Part shown: in pieces, positions 10,693 through 25,600 of the stretch | How positions within the stretch are numbered: the first letter of the stretch is position 1 | Layout of the letters: the number at the start of each line of letters is the position of its first letter | Origin: Meloidogyne chitwoodi | Taxonomy: Eukaryota > Nematoda > Chromadorea > Rhabditida > Meloidogynidae | Reading direction: 5' to 3' | NCBI GenBank assembly: GCA_015183035.1 | Contig: JACZZP010000016.1 | Location: forward strand, 1,178,001-1,242,000 | DNA: 64,000 nt | Notes under the pieces: model-generated | Databases searched by the model: none | Told to the model about the DNA's origin: nothing | What the model saw: the letters and a program-made list of their open reading frames with translations, nothing else | Translations under genes and position numbers: made by a program

Positions 10693-13600
10693 TCAAATTA
10701 AATGTTTAGTGGAAGTAATACAAAATTCTGTCTCTGAATCTGCTTCACTAATTGTTTCTGATACACTGCTATGTCGAGGTGTCGAAAATGAGACAACTAC
10801 ATATGTAAACAAAAATTAATTTAAAAATTTAATTAAATCTGATTATTTTTTAAATCATTTTTTAAAACCTCTTGGTCGTTCTCCTGTACTGCCACCATGA
10901 GTCAAAGAACTTTGTGAAGGTGTTGATGATTCTGTAAGATTATTTCTGCCAGTTATGGATGAAGATTCATCACCCATTGAAACAGCAAATCTTCCTCCCG
11001 GACTTTTTAAAAAATAATATTTAAAAATAAAAATAAATAATACTTTTTTAATGATTTAGTTCGTCTTCCTAATTCATGACTAACTTCTCTCATTTCTACT
11101 TTATTTGTAATTTTTCCTGTTGATGATAATGCAGGTGAATCAGCACTAGGTGCTTTGCGTCGAATACCACTGACACGAAGCATTGAGCTTCTAGCATTGA
11201 ATGGTAAAGAAGGACTTTTGTTTACTTTATGTTGAACTGGAAAAAATAGAATAAATATTTTTAAATTAAATTTTACTCAATTTTACCTGAAGTAGTTGGA
11301 GTAGTAATATTGTCAATTCCATCATCACCAGTAGTTTCTTCCATTTCAATAATTGTTGAATTATTTTCTTGTTGTTGACTTGAAAGACTCTTTTTTGCAT
11401 TTTTTTCATCTCCTCCTGCATTTCTAGTTGGCTGAATCCAACGAAGTTTTCCTAATGCAGCAGAAGAACTTAATCGACGAGATTCTCGAGTACCAGTGCC
11501 TGAGCTTCCAGAATCAGAATGAATTTCCCCTCCAATTGTTGGAGTATGTGAACGAGGAATTTCTAATTTAATTAAAATAAATAAAATAATAATTATTATT
11601 TACCTAAACTTCTATTAGCAAAATCTTCTCTTAATAAAATTAATTCTTTACGAAGTATTTGTAATTGATTAAAAATATTAAAAGATGTAGAAAATTGTTT
11701 ATTATTTAAAGAAATAATTGAAAATTCTTCTCTTTTTAATTGTTTAAAAGTTAAAAGACGTTCACGCATTTCTGATTGCCAAGAAGCATCTAAATCATTT
11801 GCTGGCCTTTGATTAAGTCGAATTTGCATTAAAGGTTGAAGTAATTCAGCAATAGGTGAATTAGAACAAATTATAAATTCAATAAAATTAAAAAGTGTAG
11901 ATCCACCACATTTTTTTGCAACCATTTCTCTGACTTTATTTAATTATTAATTTTATAATAAATAAATCACCTACATCTTAAAAAAAGGTTGGGGAAGAAT
12001 TTTATTAATTCGGAGGAAATCCTCTATTTAAATAAAAAATTATTTATGTGTATTCAGAGTAATATTTTAATAAATTATTTTATTAATTTATTATTAAAAT
12101 ATTTATTAAAATTTTTTTTTAATTTTAAATACTAACCAATTCGAGAAATTCTGAGCCAGTGATAAACAGTTAATTGTTTTTGAAAACTGAGAATAATTGC
12201 TTTGATAGCTAAAAAAGAAGTTAAAAATAATTAAAATATTTATTTAAATTAACCTAAAATAACAGCCAAAGCAACAGAATCTCTAACAATTCTAGCTGTT
12301 GAAACAGTTGCAGAAAATCCACCCTTTTCTGTTACAGAAACAGATCCTTGTCTAAAACCTCCTCCACTAACAGTATTTACACATATACCTCCTCCTCCTC
12401 CTCCAGTACTTTCACGCATTAAAGAATTAGCTAAACTTGTTCCACTTACTGCCATTGGAACAACACTTTGTTTAGATATAAGTGGAGGGCAAATAGCTTG
12501 TTGAAGTAAATGAAGACAAAAATGTAAATCTTTGGAATGAAATTTAGGAGATGCTGAAAAAATAATAAAAAAATAAATTTAAAATAAAAAAAAAGCTGAC
12601 AATTTTATTTATTTTCAATTATGTTCAGTTTTACGTGCTTTCAAATTTTTAATAAAAAATGAAAAATTTTATTAAAAATTGATCTTATTATTTCTCTAAA
12701 TAAAACCACTTAATCCTTCACTAACTATTAATAAATGTAAAAAATGTCAACTGTAAAAAATAATTTTAAAACCTTTTCCAGGTATTGCTGCATGTAAAAA
12801 CATTGGAATGAGAAACTGGCATAATAATGCTTCTGGACGTTCAGCCAATGGACCTATTGCTTCAGGTGTACAAATTAAATCCAATGAAAATGCTTGCTAC
12901 AAAAAATAAAAAAAAATATATTTTAAATTTTTTCAAAATATTCAACTGCTCCAAAATGTCCCAATCGTTGGCTTTCTGCCCAGACAGTAAAAAGCTTCAA
13001 TGAAACAGAACAAAAAGTCGGTGGAGGAATATGAGCATTTAAAACAGTATGTGAATAAACTGGTGTGGAAATATGAGGCTGTTGAGGGCCTGTTGGTTCT
13101 TCCATAGGTCCTAATGTATCTCCAAGAGTTAAACGAAGACAAAGCAATGTTATTGTCTATAAAATAATTAAATTTAAAAATAAAATTTATTTACCTTCAA
13201 AGAATGTAAATGAGCAATATGAGGAGAATGTAACAAAGTTTGATGTAATCCAGTTAACCAACAACTAACAGCTTCCCAATTAGCAGAATTACGTCTCATA
13301 GATGGTCTTTTTGCAATTTTAACAATAGTTTTATCTAATCGTCGAAGAATAACATTAATTGATGATCTATTAAATTAATTAAAATAAAATAGTAATTAAA
13401 AATATAACCTATTAGTTTCTACAGACCAATCAACAATTGGAAGAAAATAACTAAAATAATCTTGTAATCCATTGCAAGTAAGTGTTTGAGCATCATAAGG
13501 AGCTAATTTAAGTAAAGCAACAGCTACTTCACTAATTTTTGAATGACAACGATGATCAAGTAATTCAGGTATTCGTGAAGAATGTTCAGATGATTGACCA

Positions 13601-16600
13601 TTATTTGATGACAAAAGTTTTGAAAGTTCTTTAAGACGAATTGTTCCACGATGAATAAACATTGCACAAAGAGTTAGTAATCTTTAAAAAGATGAGAAAA
13701 AAAATATAAAAATCTAAAATAAAATTAAGTAATAAAAAATAAATCAAATTCAAAAAATAATATTAAAAAATATTTTTACAAAACTTACGCATCTCTAGGA
13801 CCTCTAAATTGTTCTTTATGAATTTCAATATCTGTTATGCCAGAATCTATCCAACCAGATAATGTAAGTTTAGGTTTTCCAGTATTATTATTTATTAAAC
13901 CACCAGATGAATGACTATGACCTGTAGTTGGTTGATTTTGTTTACTTGGTTCATCATCTATTATTGTTGGAGGATCAAAAAATTGGGGAGAATCGGCACG
14001 TTCATTTGTTGCTAAAAATGAACGACTTTTACATTCACGTACATTTGAAAATGCTTAAAATTAAATAATATTATTTTTAAATAATAATTAATTAAAAAAT
14101 CTTTACCATTTCCATTATTATTAGTTGACAAAAAATCAAGGGATCTTGTTGGTCCTCTAGCCAATATATCACAACTATTTGCCAAAGCACGCATTTCAAC
14201 ACCAAGTGTTGCAAAAGCAGCCAATTCATGTTTTATAACAGAAGAAGAATTATTTATTATTACTCCACTATGTGAACGATTATTTCCTCCAATACCTCCA
14301 TTTTTAGTTGAAGTTGATGTTGTTGAATTATTACTTTCTTCTTCCATATGTAATAAAAGATGTGGGAGAATTGACTGCATACAAAGTAACATTTGATAAC
14401 TACGACGTGTTTCTGGTGCAAATGCACAAATTGTTCTTTAAAATAATTTTTAATTAAAATATTTATTTTTTTAAAAAACTAACACACAACTAGCCATTGC
14501 ATCTGTAAGTATTGTAAAAGTATTAGGCTCATCTTTATAACACAAATCTAATGCTTGTAAAGGTGTTGAATAAGGAAGAAAACTTTTAAAAGAAATAAAT
14601 TTAATTTAAAAATTAATTTCTTTGTTAAATTACTTTAAAATTTGAAGTTGATCCATTGGTTCAAGCATTTTCTCCATAGCAAGTAAAAGTGTAAATAAAT
14701 ATCTTGCTTTAACTTTCATTGGATTAGCTTCTAAATCATTATCATTTTGATCTAAAATATCAGCCACAGAACCAAACCTTTTTTTTTTTAAATTTAAAAT
14801 ATTAATATTTTAAATTTACAAAAAAATATTACATTTGTAATAAAAATGGTTTTCTGTGAAGAATATAAAATTGCTTACAAACAAATTCTACTACTTGAGT
14901 GAAGAGACGATTTGGTTGTCTTTGACTTTAAAAAATAAATAAATAATATTATTAATTTTTTTGAAAAATAAAAACATATAAATCCTTAATCTAAACTAAT
15001 TTGAATTTTAAATTAAAAAAAATAATTAATTTAATTACCAATAACAACGTAATATTGTTGGCATAATTAGAAAAAAGCCTTGAATAGCAAAAAGAGATTG
15101 AAAATGAATACTCATTGTTAGATAAGCAGTCATACAACGACGAAGAATTAAAACATCTTCACAATGAATTATCTAAATATATATTTAATAAATAATATTA
15201 ATTAATTGATTAATTACCATAACACCATTAATAACATTTATAAATAAATGAAGATCACCAAACATAAAAACATTCTCCATTTTTTCAAACATATTTGACA
15301 TTAACTACAAAATTTAAAAAAATAAAAGTTGAATATTTAAAATTTAATTTTTAATCACATTTGCCCAAGAGAATTTATGTAAAGCATCCATTGTCTGTAA
15401 TTCATCACCCCAAAGGCCTTGATACATTCCAAAACAAGACTCCACTGCTTTACGAGGAAATGATGGTAAATGGGTAAACTCATCATGGAGAAAGAATATT
15501 CTTTGAGGTATAACTGATTCAGGTGAATAACGAAGAGCATCTAAAAAGGTCAATTTTTTATAAAAAAAAGGTTAAAATAAGAAAATTTTTATTTAAAATA
15601 ATTATTAAAAAACAAACTGTGTGTAAGAAGTACTTTTCCTGTTTCAATAAGTTTTTGATGAAATGCATGTTCTCTAATACGTTGTTCAGCAGTTTGAGTA
15701 TTAAGACATAAAAGTTGTAATTGAGGATAAAATGAGCGATGAAAGAAATAAAAATCACTAAAAATTTTAATTAAAAATAATAAAATATTAAAAAAAACTA
15801 ACCGAACATAAGAATTTGGATTATGTAAAATAAACGTTTTTGGATCATAAAGATAATATTGTTGTTTATTTTGATTATTTTTTTCAATTCCAAAAAAGTT
15901 TAAAGATTCAGTAATTAAATGTTGAAATTGTGTTTCTTCAAGTACAGGAAATTGTGCAGGAATTCCACTATATCCAGAACTTTGTAATTGATCAGAAGGA
16001 AGACCATGAACTAATATCTAAATAAATAATATTATTATAAAAAATATTTTTAACCTTTTTAGCACTAGGTAAATTAGCGGTAATCATAATAGCTTGATCA
16101 CATTGTTCTTTTTTCAATGTTTGTTTCAAATCTTTGAAATAAAGGCCATGGACATAAGGAACGATTAACCAACAAACACTTAATGCTAATGCTAAAGAAC
16201 GATCATTTCCTCCAATTATTTCATTTCCTCCAATAGTTCCTCCAGGTGTTCTTACATAAAACATTACAAGACCTAATAAAGCATTTAAAATAGTATGAGC
16301 AGTTTGTGGAGGTAAAGGACGAAAACGAAGAACAAGACGACGAAGAAGTGCAAGCATTTGTTTCTTTAAAATAAATAAATATTTAATTAAAATATATTTA
16401 AATATAAATATACTTGTTTATCACGATTTGTAAATTTTTCAAAAAAGTGACGAAGAAAGAGAGAAGTATCCTCAACTAGACAATTCCAAATAATATTACG
16501 ACAAGTTTCACCAACTAAATAAATATATTTTTTAAATATTAACAAAATAATTATATAAAAGGATAATAAATATATAATAATTAAGAGGAAAAGAATTGTG

Positions 16601-19600
16601 AAAGAAATAAATTGGGGATATAATAGTGTACATTTTAAAAAATTAAAAAAAACCTGAAACGCCTCCATTATCAACTTGAGGGTCATCTAATAATTCCACA
16701 ATTGTTGGCACAACAGATAATATTGAAGAAGGAAATAAAGGTTGAGCTACTGGTATTGCTATTTGACGAGTAGGAAGGGAAAGTGTTGCATCTGCAATAG
16801 TAGATTCATCACCACCAATTGTTCCACCAGAAGTTGAAGAATCTGGTTGGATTAGTAATTGTTGATGTTGAAAAAGAGATGGCTCATAAGCTGCCTAAAA
16901 GATAAAAAAATAAAAATAATTGATTTCAAAATTAATATAAAATTATATCTTTTATTACTTGTTGAACAACAGCCGTTGCTCTAAGAGGAAATTGTTCACG
17001 TAATTCTCTTTGTCTTTCTTCAGCTCTACGTAAAGCTTTTCTAACCATTTCTTGTTTTTGTTTTCTTCTTGTTCTAGTCATTGCCATAATTGTTTGTGTA
17101 GTAGATTGTTCTTCTTCTTTTAAAGATAATTCTTCTATTTTTGTTTTTAATGGAGGCATCCATGGTGGATCAACTACAGGTACTTGATTTTGGCCAATTG
17201 AAGGTGAAGGAAGTGTAAAATCAATATTTGGTGGAGGTACCTAAAAATATAATTTTAAATGAAAAAACCTTTCTATAATCTATACCTTAAACAAAAGTTG
17301 TGCTCCATCTTCCAACTTTAGCCAAACAAGAAATCGTTGACGCCATAAAACATAAAACCGTTTAATAGCTAATGTACGAACAGATGGATCAGATGATGCA
17401 AGATCATAAGACATTAATGTATTACATTCTTGAGGGCATTTGACTGCACAACAAATAAAAAAGGCAGCTAAAATTAAATAAAATATACCTAATTATTAAT
17501 AATTAATTAATTTAAAAACCAGCAGTTGCTATCAAATTAGAATCTTCTAATCTAGTAAGCAATGTCCAAGCAATTGGAATAACAGGTGCAAGTTGTTCTC
17601 CTTTTAACAAAACAATACTTTTAAGAATTGTAGAAAGAGGTGAATGAATAAGTCCTAATAATTGTACTCTTAACATTTCAAATATAGGAGAAGTTTTTTG
17701 TTGTCTAAGTTCTTTAGGTTCAGATATTGCTTCCATTTCCTTTTTTTAAAAAAATTATTAAAATAATATTTTTTTAAAGTTACATCAGTCTTTTTAGATT
17801 TAATTTCCTCAATTTCCATCAATTTTTCAATAATTAAACCTCTTAAGGCTAATGGCATTCGATCTACTCCACTTTGACGTACATTAGCACTTTCTCTTCT
17901 AGGAGGATTAGAAGAATGTCTTTTCTGTAAAAATTAATTGAAGTCTATTAAAAAAAATAAAAAATAAAATAGTAGTTTATCTCCATATTCTAGAATACTT
18001 TCATCAAAACAAAAGAGAAAATACTGTATTAATTAACAAATAAACCTGAGCATTATGTTGAATATTTTGCCATCTTTCAATATATTGTTGACGTCTGTCA
18101 ATACGATTTTCAATTGATTGATTCCCATAAATAACTGATAAAGCTTCAATAAGACGAGAACATTGCCTTTAAAAATATATATTCTTTATTTAAATTTAAT
18201 TATTTGACCTATATATTCTTTCAAAACACCATTTAGAACAAAAATTCTCATGAGCACATGAAAATCCAAAACGTTGACTAAAAGCTAAAAGTGTCTGAAA
18301 TTTAAAAAAGTTAAATAAATAATAATATTAAAAAAACCTTTAACCAAGGCATATTTTTAATCATTTCTTCTTCATCATCTTCCTCTGCTTGTTTCTCTTT
18401 TTGTAAAATTGAATTAGTAGCAGCAGTTCCACTTGATAAATGTTCTGGTGAATGAAGAGAAGAAGGTTGATTTTGTTGTTGTCCATCTAATGTTGGTTTA
18501 AGACGTGAACCTTAAAAATATAAACATAAAATAATTTAAAAATAAAATAAAAACAAAAAAGATAAGCAAAAAGCAAAGCAAAAAACACCTTTTTGGGTCA
18601 TACTAAGCATAAAAATAGGAGAACGAGTTGGACCTTGATTAGATGTACAAGTAGTTGTATTTTGATCAAAAGTAGAAGTAATTTCATCAGAATTTGATAA
18701 AATAATATTTTCATCTTCATCTAATTCATTATCCTTTTCTACTGGTATACGCCGTCCTACACGCATTGAATGCCGAGGCATTAAAGAACGAGTTACTGGA
18801 CTTTTAAATGAAGTTGTTCGACGACGACGATGTGCAAATGAAACTATACGTTGTTGCCTCATTTTATCTATTATTAAAGGATCATCATCAGTTGTAGCAC
18901 GTCTTACTAACGAAACTAGATTAGAAAAAAAGCAAAAAACTTAAATAAAAAAGCAATGAATTTAACCTTTATTTTCCATAAAAATTTTTATTTTTATTAG
19001 AAAAATAAAAATGTAAGTATATAAATTTAAACAAAATAAAAAAATTTTTAAGCAAAAATTCTGATAAGAAGCATTAAAAAGCTAATAAATAATTAAATAT
19101 TTTAACAACCTGATTCACCATGCATCGTTTCTGGTACTTCTGTTGGCTCTACTGCTGTTGATGTTGTTTGCGGATGAGCACTTTTTGAAAATTTTCTTAA
19201 TCTAATAAAAAAATAAATTAAAAAATATAATAATTATTTACCTAAAAGATTCTCTAAATGATCTATTTGTATTTGAAGGAGAAAAAGCAGAGGAAGTTGA
19301 ATCTACAACAGAAGAAGCACTAGGTGGAGGTGTTTGTTGTTGGGCAATACCACCAGATGAAGGAGAACTTCTTTTTAAAAGACGTTGTCTACCTTGAGCT
19401 AATCGGCGAACTAAAAATAAAAAAAATATTTCTAATTAAACAAAACAAAAAAAAAAGAAAAATAAAATAGAAATAAATATAAAAAAGAAATGAAAATAAA
19501 AAATAATTTAAATTATTAAAAAAAAAGAAAGTTTAAAAGAAACAGTTTTAAAGGACAGAATAAAAGCAAAAGATAAAAAAGCAAAGTTTTGTTATTATTT

Positions 19601-22600
19601 TTTGTTGTCATTCATAACCTGATCTAGACCTGCTTTGACTGCTTCCAGAGTCTTTACCTCCTCCGGCACTTCTACGACTTTTTTCATTTCTAGACTTGTC
19701 AATTATAAAAGGATATTTTCTTTCTTCGCTTAAACAATTTCTACGTTGAAGATTACCCAAAATATTCTTTTCTGTTTTTTCTGATATTTTTGTAGAAGAA
19801 GAAGAAGGTAATAAATTAGAAGTTGTTTTTAAATTTATTTCATTTTGAATTAATGGAAAATAATCAACTTTTCCAAAAAGTCGAGAACGAGAAGCAAAAC
19901 GAAGAAAAGTAGATGAAAAAGATGAAGGAGGAGAGGGTATTTGATTAATTTGTAAATTTAGCAATTTGTCTGTTTTTCGATTTAATTTTATTTATAAATA
20001 ATATTTAGAATAATTTAAATAAATTAATTTTATTTAAATTAAATTAGAGCAAGCAACTTTAAGCTTAAAAAAATTGTTTTTGCAAAAATAAGCAATAAAT
20101 GAATTAGATTTTTATAATTATAAATAACTCAAAATAACTCTTTTATACCTTTTCCAGTTTTTTCCAATAATTGTTGTTGTTGTTGAAGAAATTGTTGATG
20201 TTCTTCACCTATTAAATCATGTGATCCTCTACGAGAATTTTCATCATCTGCTGTTGAATAACTAATACGACGTTCTGGATGTAATTCATTAATTGAATGA
20301 ACTGATCCACTAACAATATCTAAATGTTGTTGTTGTTGTAACATTTGAGGATTAAATGTATTTGATAAAATAGACCAACGACGATTTGACTATTTAAAAA
20401 GAAAAAAAAGTAATTAAAATAATTACTATATATTATTTACCTGTAAACCAGTGGAAATAGCACTATTTGCTTTTTGAGAGAGTTGTCTACTACGTGGTAA
20501 TAATTGAAAAGTTTCACGAAGAAATGAAGTTATTTGCTGTAAAAGCATACAAACCATTAATTGTAGTGCTATAGGGAATGCATTACCCAATACTTTTTCT
20601 GTAAAAAAAATATAAAAAAAAATTAATTTAATTTTGAAATACCATCTTTATCTCCATTATTGTCATTTACTGTTCCATCATCCAAAAAATCCTCTAATTC
20701 ATCAATTAATTTTAAACGACGAATTTCAGCAGTGCTTTTCATGTCAGTTTCTAAATCCAATTGGCGTTGAAGACGAATACCTAATTGAAATGCCCAAGCA
20801 TAAAAAGCTCTTCCAAGTGCTCTTTGCATTAACGAAGTTCGTCGAGAAGCTCCAACTCCACCTCCTATACGAATTGAACTTTGTGCTTGAAGAAGAGGTG
20901 TTTGAGGGACAACACCTCCACTTCCTGAAGAATTAAATAATCGACCAGGCAAAGACATTCCACTAAAAAATTGGCCATTTTAAAATATATTATTTTATTT
21001 TTAAACCTTCTAATCCAATCTGGCCATCCACCATGATTGCAACGATGAACAAAATGAATACATTCAAGTAATAAAACAGCTCTATTAAATAATTTATTCC
21101 TTTTTTTATTTTTATTTTAATAAAAGCTGAATATTTTATTAAAAACAATTCTAGTAAAAATAAATAAATTAAAATAATATATTCTCACCTTGAAAGTACA
21201 GTAGACTTCAATTCAGGAAGTGCAGCAATTAAGGGAGCGTCAGGAAATGTTCCTGGTTTACTGTTTTCTAAAATAAATGCAAAACGTGCTGCTCCTTCTC
21301 TAATTTCTTTAATCTAAAAATAAAATATTTTTTTACAATTAAAAATTAAAAACCTGAACAAATTTTCTTTGAGGCAAAAATTTAGGTATATTTTGTTGAT
21401 TATAACCATAACCTTTTTCTTCATTTTCCATCATTCCAAAATGAGCTTTTGGAGCTGCTAATCGATTTGGAGGTGTTGATCGAGTAAAAAGGCCAATATT
21501 AGATTTTCCTTGCCCTAAACTACCGGCATCTAAAGAACCTCCACCACCTAATGAACTTTCTCTATCATCTTCCACTACACTTGTTGTTTGTTGTTGTTCA
21601 TCAGATGTTGCATTTAATGATCCTTCATCATCACCCAAATTTATAACAGTTTGATCAGAACTTGTAGTGCCATGTCTAGCCTTTAAAATTAATTTTAAAT
21701 TAATTTTAAAGTAAATTATTTTAAGTTTTAACTATTATATATTAATTATTCTCCAAAATCAACAAAATAAAATAATTATTGTGTTGATTTCTTAATTGAC
21801 TTAAATATTTACCCCTTTAAGAAGACCAAGTAATCGTCCAGTTGCTCCACTACTTTTATTTGTTGAAGAACCTTTGCCTCCTCCCTTTTTTGGTACTAAT
21901 GTTACTATTTGAGGTTGAGGACTTCCAATAGAAGAATCATCCATAGATGTAGAAGGATGAACTCTAGGGGGTGGAGTAGAATGTGTTGAATCACCCCCTC
22001 CATGAATAGTTCCACCCCCATCACTATCAGCACCACAAGATCCAGTTAATTCATCTTTTGTTAAAGTTGTTTGCATCCATTCACGTTTTCTAAAAAGACC
22101 ACGTCTTAATGAAGCTGCATATTCTCTTGCTGGGGCAAGTGATAATGCTTGTGTATTATTATTATTTATTATTTTATTATTTTTAGATGTTGTTGTTAAT
22201 GTTACTGTTGTTGGTGCAGATGATGATTGAGGTTGTGGTTCATTCCATGGAGAACGAGCTGAACCAATACGATTTATTGTTTTTGCAGACATTGCACTCT
22301 AAAAATATAATTTTAGTTTAAATTATTTTTAATTGATAAAGAACTAATTTTTAAAAAAGAAATTAAAGTAAATAACTAATCAAAAATGTAAAATTATAAT
22401 ATTTAAATAAATAATGTAATATACTTTTTAATAAAATTAAAATTCTTTTTTCTATTAGATTAAAAATTAAAAAAAAATTAACTTGCCAATGCATATCGTC
22501 TTAATGGATTTCCATGTCTCTCAAAAGTATAAGCTATTAACATTCTAACATCTTGTGCAAAGCTCATATTTTCAGGTTGCCATAATTCTGCAGAAAAGGC

Positions 22601-25600
22601 AGTAAGTTTTGAAAGTAAAGGTCCAAAAATAGCACTCATTAAAACACTTTCAATACCTCCAGATGATTCATTAAAATTATTTTTATAAGTTGGAGACATT
22701 TTTGCAGTATTTGTTTTAGTAAATGGTTGTACTAAATAATTTAATAAATAATTATTTATTTTTATTTTTACTTTTCCCATTATTACTGGTTACTCTACTA
22801 CGTTGATTTAACCGATTAAATGATGGAGAGGCACGACAAAAAATTGTTAATGAATGTAAAGCATCAACCATTTGAGTTATAGGTGTACATTTAACCTTTT
22901 GACGAAGAAGTTCAGAAAGTAATTCAGAACTATAATAAATTATTTTTAAAATAATCTAAAAGTTCTTTTTATTTATTAAATAAAAATTAGTAATTTACTT
23001 AATATTATGCATTTGTGCAATTAGATTTCTTAATTTTATTCTTAAAAATTCTGCTTGTTGGCATTTAATGCTTCCTTCATTACAACCATTTGGACAACCC
23101 AATTGAAGACAAACACGATGTAAAATATGTAAAATATTTTGGAAGATAGCTCCATATTGTTCTATACTTGGCATATTAAGTAAAATATCACAAATATTTA
23201 ATACAACCTAAAATTAAAAAAATATATTTATAAAAAAATATTTTTATAAACCTCAGAGACTCGAACAACAGAACATCGTTCCATTAATGTTCCAAGTGTT
23301 TTAAGTAATGCTAGAATAGATAAATGCCCATTTCTTTCAATGAAAGCACCACTGCCAATTGCTTCAGGAAAGAATTGTGAATATTTCCGAGGACAGTTTG
23401 ATTGTGGAGAAGATTTGTCTTGAAATGTTTGGAATGATGAAGGAGGGCATAAAGATCCTCTTCCATATATTGCTGTATCGAAAAGTCGCGAAAAAAGTGC
23501 TGGTTCGCTACGGCTTCGACTAGATATAGAGAAATAGCCAGCAGTCATTTCTGTACGGGAAATCTAAAAAATAAATAATTTATTGAATTTTTAAAGAATT
23601 AAATTTTTATTAATTAAATTTCAAATTAATTACCTTTTTTGTCGGTTTTATAGGTAAAGTATTTGCAGAAATTCTTCGTCTACTCCTTTCGCTATCTATT
23701 TTTGGCAATAAAAAACTTTGTTGATCTTCTTTTTGTTTAATAATATCTGTTGTTTTTTGTTTTTGTTCAGCAATACTAGTACGTTTTAAACCTAATAAAG
23801 ATTTTCGACGTTCATTAATTTTAGGTGCAATTGGTGATTGTTGTTGTTGTTCTTGTACTTGAGTAGAAATATTTGTTTCAATAATTTTTGATGTATTTTC
23901 TTGTTGTAAATCAGCCCAAGTCAAATATTGCTGAAAATTTATTTAATATTTTACAGCAAAGTTTTATGCAAATCTAAAGGAGAATTTAGGGATTATAACA
24001 TCAATGAAAGTATCACAAGGATCAAAAATCAGAGGGAACAATCCTACTTTCTAGTTTAAATAATTTACTGATTCCATAGTTGCAATTTCATTTTTAGAAG
24101 TTTTTCTGTTTGCAGCCGTTTCTGAGTTGCACCTAAAAAAGAACAAATAATTAAATAATATAAAGGAATTTATAGATAAATAATATTCTTAATAATTATG
24201 AAAATTATTCTAAAAAATAATTATAATAAATTATAACCTTGATCGAAATGTTCCCTCGTGTAAACATCTATATTGACGCATTGCTATCAAACGATTTAAT
24301 AAATAACGTACTGCCCAAAATATTCCCTTCTCTGACCAATTTTTTATTAATAAACAACGAAGAACTCCAATATCCAAATAATTAGCATCATGAGGATCTG
24401 CTGTTAATGAAGAGGTTGCTGAAGGGAAAGGAGAATCCCCTGTTGATTTTTCTCCAGTACTCATTTCTGAATCTGAGCGTTTTGTTATTATTTTTGATAG
24501 TTTAGGAGTAATTGAAGAATGTTTTTGTTGTTTAATTAATTGTTGTTGTAATGGACGAGCAACAACTGTTTGTTGACTAGATTGGGATGTACTATCATCT
24601 CCAGATAAATTACAAACCTTGAATAATAAATTTTGAAAATATAATTTTAGTCGTAACAAACCAATGTTCGAAGTGAAGATTTTGTTATAGTAGGTGCTAT
24701 AGTAGAAGAACTTATTCCAGTTATGTTGTTCTCCTTTTGTTTTTCTATATTTGTTCCATTTACAGATTCACTATCAATTGAAGCACCAGAACATATTTCA
24801 TTCATTTTAACAATTGGAGCAATATTTCCACCACTCAAAGACAAATTAAATGTACTAAAACCTCCATCATCAGAATAATGAAAAAGATCATCAATTTTTT
24901 GAATTCCGGTAGAACTAACATCTTCAGTTGGAAAATTTTCGATACTACCAGTTGAAAGGAAAGCATTGGAAGTTGTTCGAGATTTTTTTAAATTATTTGA
25001 TTTTTGTTGATTTTGTTGTTCTGCAACAGAGGATTTATAGTCACTGACACTTCGAACAATCCCAAAAGCTAAATAATTATTAGAAAGAATTATTTTAAAA
25101 TTATTTGGAATTAATTTTTAAGTAAAATTAGAATAGAGGTTATTGCCTTGTGAAGATAATGAAGATGGATGTTCAATTTCTATTTTATTCTTTTTTTGAA
25201 TTTCTAACTCATTCAGTACATTCACATCCGTTCTTGGAGGTTTTGGTGGTGGATTAGTTGTAGTTAGAGGAGATAATTCTTCAAAATTTTGATGCCTTGA
25301 TTGAGTATTTTTTATAACAGTTCCATAAGTTGAGGAGGAAGATGGCGGAATTTGTGAAGGTCGTCTAACACTAACAAATGGAGCAAATGCAGAAGATGTA
25401 AGTGGTGCTTTCTCGCCAATATAAATGCCTTGGTCATTAGCAGTACTTTTTAAAAATAAATAATAATATATGTATTTATTTTTTTAGCCCTATCAAAAAT
25501 AAAAGAGAATGAGTTTTTATTAAATAATAATGTTATGAAATTTAAATAAATCTTTAAAATTTACCTCTGCGTTCGTCTCGTCCATGAAGGCATTGTTGTA

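Noticed and set aside
12923..13147. Two overlapping minus-strand frames
   Set aside because: One is the real unc-80 exon; the second frame is its shadow.
20634..20936. 100-codon open frame on the plus strand
   Set aside because: Opposite to an unc-80 exon carrying the conserved FLDDGTVND block; antisense shadow.
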